Assembly: GCA_949130485.1 (NCBI GenBank)
Contig: OX422190.1
Span: 8,214,167 to 8,278,166 of the forward strand
Source of the DNA: Agelas oroides
Taxonomy: Eukaryota > Porifera > Demospongiae > Agelasida > Agelasidae
DNA: 64,000 nt
Direction of reading: 5' to 3'
This document shows positions 49,303 through 64,000 of this stretch, piece by piece. Below the pieces are notes generated by a model. It worked only from the letters and a program-made list of their open reading frames with translations, was not told the DNA's origin and did not search any database. Position numbers and translations under genes: made by a program. The first letter of the stretch is position 1. Every line of letters begins with the position of its first letter.

Positions 49303-51430
49303 ATGTCAAAGGGCAACAGACCTATAGTATACAAACAAAAACATTAAGCTAATGACATTGTGTCAATACTTATGATCAACATACTCCCTGTAAAATATGA
49401 TTTCTACGGTTTGCTCCATTGGCAATAATTGCCGACTAGTGTTGCAACGTATTTTGAACATACAAACACCGCAAAATTGTATAATAGCTCACTGATCAGT
49501 AACTCACTGATTGGTCGAACAACAGACTGTCAACAGTGTAGCAACTAATCTATGTCATATCAACAGGCAGCATGCCATCTAAATAAAGTATATTATCCAC
49601 ACTGCAATCAGATGGCTAGCCTTGTTCATATGGTTATATAGTTAAAGCTTAGCTGATGTCTTTGCATGCAGTTTGTTTTTTAATCATTGCTGTGAGCTAT
49701 CACAATTGTCACGTATGTGCCCTTGCAACATAAAATTGTGTATCAAGCCATCTAACTGATTTATTCTATGCACACTGCAGAGGTTTCTACTAATACGGGT
49801 ACAGGAACAAACAATTACTTAACCTGCAAGTCTGTGGGTTTCTGGACTATAGAAGCTTTCTAGACTATACTGAGGTGTTTCATGCATGACTAGAGAAGTG
49901 AATCACTTCTATATGTCCAAAAAGCAACGCATGATACACTTGCAACTACAAACAACAAATGCAGTGAAATGTTTCGAATACAGGTGTGTTAGGGTGTTGA
50001 TGTGGTCAAAGAAAGGTTGCTGGTGCATTTGTTATGACAAACAGATTCTGAAGTAGAACTGCCTGAATCCCAAGTGAAACTCAACAAGGTGGCAGCCTGC
50101 AAATGCTAATCAGATTGTTTATTCGCCTCAGGAATGTAATTATCTGTCCACACTTACATTCCTAAGTCTCAGGACATCATATTCACTTAATTTGGATATA
50201 GATAAAGCAGCTGTATGCGCATAAATCTTCACTGCGCAGGATGGTCACTTCCACTGTATGCATGAGTGTATTATACCAAGAGCTGACTAGATAATTAAGT
50301 CATGTCAAAGGGCAGCAGACCTTTGTGACAGTATGTAAAAAAGATAATTGTAGTCAATACAATTTTACTTATGATCACCATACTCCCGGTAAAATATGAT
50401 TTCTACATTTTGCTGTATTGTGAGTGCAATAAATGCCGACTAGTGTTGCAACACACTTTAAACATATAAACAGCACAAAAATGTATAATAGTTCACTGAT
50501 TAGCTGAACAGTGAAAAAGCTGCAGTAACTCACTGATTGGCTGAACAACAGACTGTCAACAGTGTAAACTACTCATTTGATTGGATGATCAAGTGGGCAA
50601 AAGTGTAATAATGCCCTGATAGGTCGATATATTGTAATAACAACACGTTTTAAGCTATATATTGGTGATATACAATGCAATGTAAACTATAAGCTTGCTT
50701 TTCATACATGCTCATACTTACACTTAAACATTATACGATTAGTTACTTGCAGCATGTTTTACAAGCTCATTCCAGTAATCACAAACCACTCATATAAACC
50801 ATGTTTAAAATAATATACTTGAATTCTCTATAATTGACATAGCTACTGACTGTAAAAGGATGTTCACCTTACATACAATCTGTTCAAATTACCATAGTGC
50901 TTCCCAACATTATTTTGTATTACTACATATGTAATACAAGCAGTAAAATACTTTGAAATGAACTAGAAGAACTGCAGTACATGTCTCAATAATTATGTCA
51001 TCTAAACATGCAACATGCCATTCCAAATAAACTATATTGTCCATGCACACTGCAGTTAGGTGGCTAGCCTTATTCATGTGGTGAGTAAAAGCTTTCAAAG
51101 CTGATGTCTTTTCATGCAGCTGTTTTTTTTTTCTTAAATCAATGCTGTGAGCAATCATACTTGTCACGTATGTGCCCTTGCAACATAAAAATATGTATCA
51201 AACCTTCTAACTGATTTATTCTATGCACACTGCAGAGGATTCTGCTAATATGGGCACAGGAACAAACCCAATAATTGCGTCCTGCAAGTGCAAGGGTTTC
51301 TCAACTATAGAAGTGAAAGATGTGTGGCTTTCCAGACTATACTGAGGTGTTTCATGGACGGCTATCTAGATTATAAAAGTGAATCACTTCTATAGTCCAG
51401 AAAGCCATGCATGATTCACTTGCAACTGCA

Positions 51431-52317
51431 ACAAATGGAGTGAAATGTTTCGAATACAGATCACAGGCATGCAGGACAAATTATGTTTGTGAGGGATGAA
51501 TCTAAACATAGCATGCACCTGGATGTAGCGATAACCTGCAAGAGCTACTTGTGAATTAGCCCTGTTTCCATTCGAGGAGAGAGCCTGGGAATGAGGCTAC
51601 TGGTGATTGTGTTATTCCACATCCATAGAAGTTACAATATGTATGCAGCAACTACTGCAGTCCCATGCAGTTTACGTGCAGTGCAGTAGAAGATGGTAGA
51701 AGGGTGCTTCTTCTCCTGTCATGTCCTGAGACTTACTAGTTTATCAACAGTGGTTGATGGTGTAAAAAGTGTGACCAAAGTTTGCTAGATAGGGTCCTAT
51801 CTTCGAGCAGATCAATGATTCAATCTCTAAATATTATATTGTGTTATGCATGATACTCCTATGAAGTTACATACATTTTTCTGCATCCCGAGGACATACA
51901 TGAGGTGATGTTTTGATATCAAAGTGCAATGTGGAATGTCAGACACATATAGCTGCACAATGAATTAATATGGTTGTGGAACATACTACCTGTATGGCTT
52001 CTAAACAGAACCCATCCAATTTTGCTCTGTTGCACTACCTTTAGGCCTTTCTACAACACTGTACATACAATGTCATGTGTTTTGGTCTGCACTTTTCTTC
52101 ACGAAATATCATCGATTCCGGCACTGAAATGTATCTGGAGATCAAAGTTATTGATTTGTATTCTCTCTAAACATAAGCGTGACTTAATTGGATGGACCTG
52201 GTTGTGTTTCATGTATATACTCCTTCATATGAATGTAACCTATTCCCTTTCATGAAGTAGAATGTGACAAGTTACCAGGTAACTTGCTTGATTGTTATTC
52301 TTTTTGATTTGACATGA

Positions 52318-52373
<56 letters not shown>

Positions 52374-52671
52374 ATATGCCTGCATTGCATTCTTATGTAC
52401 TTGGACGTTATACTATACCATATAAAGTTACATGAATTACCCAGCTGTCAGTGGACCTTATCTTTCAGCAGGCAGGACAATGTACATCATTCAGTATAGC
52501 AAATATACAAGGCTACTTATCATCAATTGGGATCATGGAAAGTGTCTATGATGTTACCAACCCAGTGGGGTGTCCTGAAACACAGTAGGGTCATGAAAGG
52601 AGAAGAGGAAGAAGAATGGTCGTTGATATATTATGGCATCTTATTTTGCTTGCAGATATTGCAGTATTACT
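51431..52671. other. Intergenic, no gene; contains TG microsatellite
   Basis: Holds a solo foldback end at about 51580 (GCCTGGGAATGAGGCTA), a (TG)n run at 52318-52372, and the presumed 5' flank of the TMEM45-like gene. ORFs seen here have no recognisable features. Confidence 0.4.
52318..52372. repeat. TG microsatellite
   Basis: An uninterrupted (TG)n run of about 54 bp. Confidence 0.95.
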
Positions 52672-54563
52672 ATGGGGGATCCAGCAGGACACACACTTGC
52701 AGGTAACATTTTGGATGCAAATAAAATGTGTGCATGTAACTTATGACTTTGATGTGGAACACCTTCATTTTGAGGAATTTTAGTGTTCTAGTTATTTAGC
52801 AGCAAGATCAAATTTACTATCATTGTTCCAAATCTTTTAACCCTAATGTTTTTCAGTTGTAGTGCGTACCAATGTGGGCATTCTATAGGGTGGCGAGGTT
52901 GTAAGTTTAAGGTCTGAAAATGAGGCTACAAACTGTAACAAGGTTTACGTAGATGCAACCAGCACACTTTGGAATGTATTTACAAGAGGAAGTGTTTGTG
53001 TACTTCCCTTCTTCAAAGCAGAACCCACTGTTGTGTGCATACTATAGGCTGCTCTTTGATATCAATTGCTCTGTCTATTTCATAATACACTAGCTGCATG
53101 CCCTTAGGCAATCCATGGTATCCTCGTTACTTCCATATTGTGGAAAATATGTGTAGTGGCATATGAAAACATGACATTGCGCTATAACAATTTTGGGATA
53201 ATCATGTTTTTTAATACACTTTGGACTTTCTCCTTATATTACAAGTAATGGTTACAGCATCCTGCAGGGCATTAAATGGAGAATGTTTTAGTTTGATGTA
53301 TGACAAGGAAAGTTGAACATTATACATTGTTATTTTAGCGCAATGTCATGTTTTCATATGCCACTACACATATATACGTTGAAATTTTTGCAGAGATAAT
53401 TATTGCAATAGCACAATGCATTGTGGTGCAGACCAACTCACAAAATATGTGAAAATTTATTCACAGTGAGCATATTTTTGAGACAAGGATCACAACTCTC
53501 AAAAATATGCCCACCCCCCTCTTTTTGAGGACCCACTTAAGTTCATCACCAGTGGGTGTATTTTCAAGAGATTACAGTAACTCTCATTCTGATTGATTTG
53601 CACAGATGCATAAATATAACTATCATACTGTGACCCCCTAGTTTCATTTATCCAGCTTCTTTGTTCATGGTCTGGGGACTATGGTGGATCTTCATCACTT
53701 TCTGGACCCACCTCAGGAGAAAGCTACCACAAGGTCGTGGGCAACACTCATCATCTAGTTCTGATGATGAAGTTATATCCAGAAGGTCCTGGCTAACACA
53801 GCCATGCTGTACCAAAGTTCCCCTGGAGCCTATTATCAAGATGATTCTTCCATGCTTGGGAGTCATTGCTGAAACATTTTTGAACGTTGTCGATGGGAAA
53901 GTCATGGGTGTGCAGTACTCAATACATGTTGAAAATGGAAAATTTATTGGCTTGGGGCGTTTATTTCACATCACCTTGTACAGTGCTTTTGTGTTCTCAG
54001 GGATAATAGACCTGCTGTCCATCATCTTGAAGCTTCCCAAGCATACAAGCCAGTTTTTCATGTCATTTGCTTTTTTCAGTGAGGCCTTTCTTTTTTATTT
54101 TCACATTCATGGCCGAAACACCTTCAACATAACAATTCATCAAGTTTTAGTAATGATTTCCATCTTTTGTGGCATCTTTTCCTTGTTACGAAGCCTAAAT
54201 GCTCAGAACTTACTCACAAATGCGTGTTTCTCAGGAGGCTTGCTAATGGAAGGTACTTGGTTGGTGCAGACAGGCTCTCTCCTCTATGGTCCCCATGATT
54301 GGGATGTGGAAGACCCTTCTCTAGTGCACCTTGCAGCAGTGCTTGCCATTTGGCACTTTATCGGAATAAGTGTCTTTATGATCGCTGTTTTTATAATAAT
54401 GCGTCTTATTGTCAGGAGGGCAAACAGGTATAATGTGCAGCTGAATGGGTCTGACATGCAGAGGGAACTTGAGGAGAAAGAGAGGCTCATTACTACAGAG
54501 ACAGAAACTACCAAGAAAGGAGAAATGATGGAACTGCATTGTCATGACAAAACAAATGTATAG
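52672..54563 (+). CDS. TMEM45: TMEM45-family multi-pass membrane protein, 312 aa, two coding exons
   Basis: Exons 52672-52702 and 53656-54563, joined in phase 1. The first exon gives MGDPAGHTLA, and the second continues ASLFMVWGLWW. This is the typical GHxLPGxFF-to-GLWW start of TMEM45 (DUF716) proteins and the reason for placing the start in the small upstream exon. About seven hydrophobic spans follow. Hallmarks are VIAETFLNVVDG, LGRLFHITLYSAFVFSGIID, FAFFSEAFLFYFHIHGR with NTFNITIHQVLV, and GTWLVQTGSLLY. The C-terminal tail is charged (RELEEKERLITTETE). An insertion rich in Ser/Asp (HSSSSSDDEV) follows the first span. The biochemical role of the family is unclear; localisation is endomembrane or plasma membrane. 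Confidence 0.88.
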
Positions 54564-54632
54564 CGATTCTTTTTCACAATTCTCTAGTTTTGTTTCTTGC
54601 TGCTGCTTTTATTCAAGATGACATTCTGCTAG

Positions 54633-54800
54633 ATATCACATTGCTGCTATAAGATGACTATATAGAATATCACATTGCTGCTATAAGATGACTATATAGA
54701 ATATCACATTGCTGCTATAAGATGGCTATATAGAATATCACATTGCTGCTATAAGATGGCTATATAGAAATATCACACTGCTGCTATAAGACGGCATTGC
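54633..54800. repeat. 36-bp tandem repeat, about 4.5 copies
   Basis: Unit ATATCACATTGCTGCTATAA followed by GATGACTATATAGAAT, degrading at the right end. It lies in the presumed 3' UTR or flank of the TMEM45-like gene. Confidence 0.9.
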
Positions 54801-56687
54801 TATAAGTCAGCATTGCTGCTATATAGAATATGCTGCTAGATAATCATGCACCTGACTGCATTTTGTGTATGAGATAGCAGTCTCCAACTCTTGGTCACCC
54901 CAGCGCAGCTGACGAGGCCTGGTGTTGGTGGAAACGCGTCCTGCCCAATAGGTGACTTTACATAACATCTAGGTCTCTTTTTTGTAGGGAGATGTGCATG
55001 GTTCGTTGAGTGCTCATGCACATGTCAACTTAAATTTTTCATATGTCCTGATCATCATTGCTCTTTTACAGCCTGAGGGATAACTAAAACAACACCACTG
55101 AGGGTGTATAATTCGAGTGTTATAAACTTTTACATCATGTACAGTATAATCTCCACCCAATACCAGTTCAAGTTGATTATATGCTGGTAGGAGGGTTTCA
55201 TATGGGACCCAGGGAAATTCTCCCCCTCCCCCCCCAAAAGTTTTGCTAATAATCAATTAGTTGTGTATATCATAGCTGTGCATGCATGACGACTAAACAG
55301 TATTTAGAACTTTCTTCAAGCCCCTAGACCGCTCTAGTAATCAGTGCTTTGTGAGTAAGTGTTCCCCAAACTTAAAACCCTGTAAGAAAACTGATCAGAG
55401 TCTTCTTCTCGCCTGTTGGGTCTGGTCATGCCCAGTGCATGGTTCTGCTGTAACAGTGGCTGAAGATACAGGGGAGAAGTTGGAATGGTACAGCTAGCTC
55501 TTGAACAGACTGATCTTAAAAGATTAGAGTGTTATTAAGGGAAGACTTTCAAGTGCAGTCAGAAACATTTTGATGCAAGATATTCCCATTGGTAGCATGC
55601 AATAGCTTAGGATTCCGAATACACTGCTATATTCCTAACTTGAAGCCATCATAACAGCATTAAACAAATGTAGTGTAGCAGAAAATTGGTGAAGTACATG
55701 GGGGGTGGCATGAGAGATACACTATATAACTGATCTTTGGGTTTAGTTCAGTTCAGTTCAGATAAACAGTTACATAAGCTGGCCTTCTGTAACGTTCTAC
55801 ATTACAACTAAAATATGCTCACTTTCTACCATTATTCTTATTTCCGTATTCTTTACCTATTATTCTTTTCAATGCATTCTAACTCAATTTCATACATACA
55901 AAATGACAATAATTCAAAAGTGGTAACAGTTAGGATTCTCGCTTTTTTTGGTGGTTGTATTGTAGCATTACTGAAAGTTGTAGCTATGTAGCTAGTCCTC
56001 CAATGAAGATTCTTGCTGTGAACAAAAGACTGGGAATGAGGTTACAGCGCACTTGGTCGAACAAGATCGTAAGTTTGCAACATTCTTGGCCATCTGATCA
56101 GGAAAGTCTACTTACCTATTATAATTCTTGTTGCTTATTCCCAACATTATGCATAATCTACCATGGCCTAATTACAACACAGTTACAGCTAAACAGGCAG
56201 AGCAAAAATAACCAATAGAACAATAATGGCATCATAGAGGTGACAAAGAAATAGTACAAGTGGTGTCTTGTAGCAGATGTTACTCTGGAAGAGGTCTCGA
56301 GATGCAATGTCTACGTACAATACCAGTTAATATAGTACAGCAGTACAAACAGTTGACTGAAATTCTGCATCACAATTGCTTTAGAGCACATGCATGCACA
56401 TACACTATGTGTAACAAGCCTGCTGAGGCTACTCACAAGTTTCTGCGTGATCTCTGTGGTCTCAGAATCTCGTGAAATTTCGAAATTCCCGCTGGAATAT
56501 CGCGCTCACGCGGCCGGCGTGCCATTGCGGCGCCTAGAATTAAAGGTACAAGCCCCGCCCCGGCACGACTCAGTACGGTGAATATAATAAGACTTATTGT
56601 TTGGCCACTGGTGAAGCCTTGAGCAAGGCTAGTATTGTCTGTGACTCAGGCAGTTGGAGTTGGCTCGACTGAGGCAGGCTCTGCAGT
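54801..56687. other. Intergenic, no gene recognised
   Basis: AT-rich sequence with short ORFs lacking features. A degenerate foldback end is at about 56025-56045 (GACTGGGAATGAGGTTA). The last 200 bp before 56688 become more GC-rich and are the likely promoter of the next gene. Confidence 0.4.
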
Positions 56688-63235
<6,548 letters not shown>

Positions 63236-64000
63236 AGTCACAGAAGTGAACTGTCATCAAGCCACCAAGAGCCTAGGACTCCCTCACTATATTGAGCATC
63301 AGCTGTATCTTGTTCATTCTCAGCCAGGCAGGAATTAGTAAATTTAGCTTACCAATTACAGCTGTCACAGAAAGAAACAGGCTGTTTGGAAGCTTTGCAT
63401 TACCTGTGGAGAGAACAGCAACTATACAGTAGCTATGCTAAGAAAACTGAGGCACATAGTCTTGGCAAACAATGTAAGAAGATTTCTGTCGTCAGCTGAT
63501 AAAGTTTCAGGACGCTTCCACTCCTGGACCGATAAATGTTTCTGGCTCATTTTTTGAGCTTTTGACACATGCAGTTCTGAACTCTGAACTTTACTGAAGC
63601 ATGAGTTAACATAACAATGTTGAATGCTAGTTCCAATTGCTAAATGGCCAAAAAGATCACTTTAGGATAGCTAATTGAAAGTATGTACGTGAATTTACGT
63701 TTACAAATATGGGCGTGGTCATTGTTTACAAGTCAGTCAGCAACTGTTGGCAAACTGGCATTACTGCAAACACGCATCAAAAATAAATTTATAGCTGAAT
63801 AGACGATTGGAATGACCTGACAGAGATCCTCTATTCATTCATGCATGGAGTCCATCAAAAACCGATCACAGTTAATAATTATGCTTGTGGTGACACAATC
63901 CTAGTATACTTAAGTTTGCATAGCACATGACATATAAAATGTCAGGTATGCACCTACAGGATTTTGATTAAAAAAGTATTTTAATAATGACAATTTAGAG
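63236..64000. other. Window end, nothing recognised
   Basis: 3' flank of the secreted-protein gene. AT-rich with no coding sign. Confidence 0.4.

Larger units (their letters stand above)
48790..51430. repeat. Tandem duplication of a 1.2-1.4 kb segment
   Basis: Blocks at 48790-48975, 49379-49460 and 49572-49870 recur in the same order at 50006-50210, 50379-50470 and 51016-51310. Shared words include CAGCCTGCAAATGCTAATCA, GGTAAAATATGATTTCTAC and CTGATTTATTCTATGCACAC. The copies differ by indels and by insertion of a MITE and a hairpin in the first. Apart from the ORF at 48649 no gene is evident. Confidence 0.8.

Noticed and set aside
51974-52255. 93-codon hydrophobic ORF
   Set aside because: AT-rich chance frame with no homology features, no splice partners and no conservation in the window.

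Overview
The window is eukaryotic nuclear DNA from an early-branching animal. A sponge is the best guess, at moderate confidence. Evidence: GT-AG introns in consistent phase, non-LTR retrotransposon tails, very dense MITE-type transposons, microsatellites, and metazoan domain types (CARD, ZU5, C2 with a Slp homology domain, TMEM45, stanniocalcin-like cysteine-rich proteins). No tRNA, rRNA, CRISPR array or prokaryotic operon was seen. Exon coordinates come from splice-site and reading-phase matching by eye; each model listed as complete closes in frame.

Layout. (1) 1-9.3 kb and 22.7-24.2 kb: a family of intronless genes encoding about 510-residue proteins with two tandem CARD-like death-fold domains and a TPR-like helical C-terminal half. 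There are three intact genes (2651-4192 +, 7673-9202 -, 22700-24241 +), one partial gene cut by the window edge (1-248 -) and one decayed copy (713-1440 +). The genes at 2.6 and 9.2 kb lie tail to tail in an inverted duplication whose centre holds a LINE fragment. (2) 11.1-22.0 kb: a nine-exon gene for a 445-residue phosphotransferase (APH/choline-kinase-like fold), whose introns carry huge C/T tracts, a 28-bp minisatellite and several MITEs. (3) 24.7-36.9 kb: a twelve-coding-exon gene, 853 codons, joining an N-terminal Slp homology (Rab-binding) helix, one C2 domain and a ZU5 domain. Its last exons have a decayed duplicate at 43.0-44.5 kb. (4) 37.7-41.4 kb: two tandem minus-strand genes for secreted stanniocalcin-like proteins; the first has a furin-type site and a GPI-anchor-like tail, the second is truncated. 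(5) 45.2-51.4 kb: a transposon-rich stretch with nested foldback elements, a 23-bp AT-rich satellite carrying a bZIP-type palindrome, and a tandemly duplicated 1.2-1.4 kb segment. (6) 52.7-54.6 kb: a two-exon TMEM45-family membrane protein. (7) 56.7-63.2 kb: a multi-exon gene for a secreted protein of unknown function.

Biology. The most notable content is the CARD-CARD-TPR cluster. Its architecture suggests innate-immune or cell-death adaptors or receptors without a NACHT or helicase module. The family appears to be expanding locally by inverted duplication, with birth, decay and possible gene conversion. Two upstream regions carry a perfect CRE palindrome, and two lie beside tracts of GGGGTCCCC palindromes. 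The second notable feature is the SHD-C2-ZU5 fusion. The third is a set of MITE families for which target-site duplications can be read directly: 8 bp for hAT-like, 8-10 bp for a foldback family, TTAA for piggyBac-like and TA for mariner/pogo-like.
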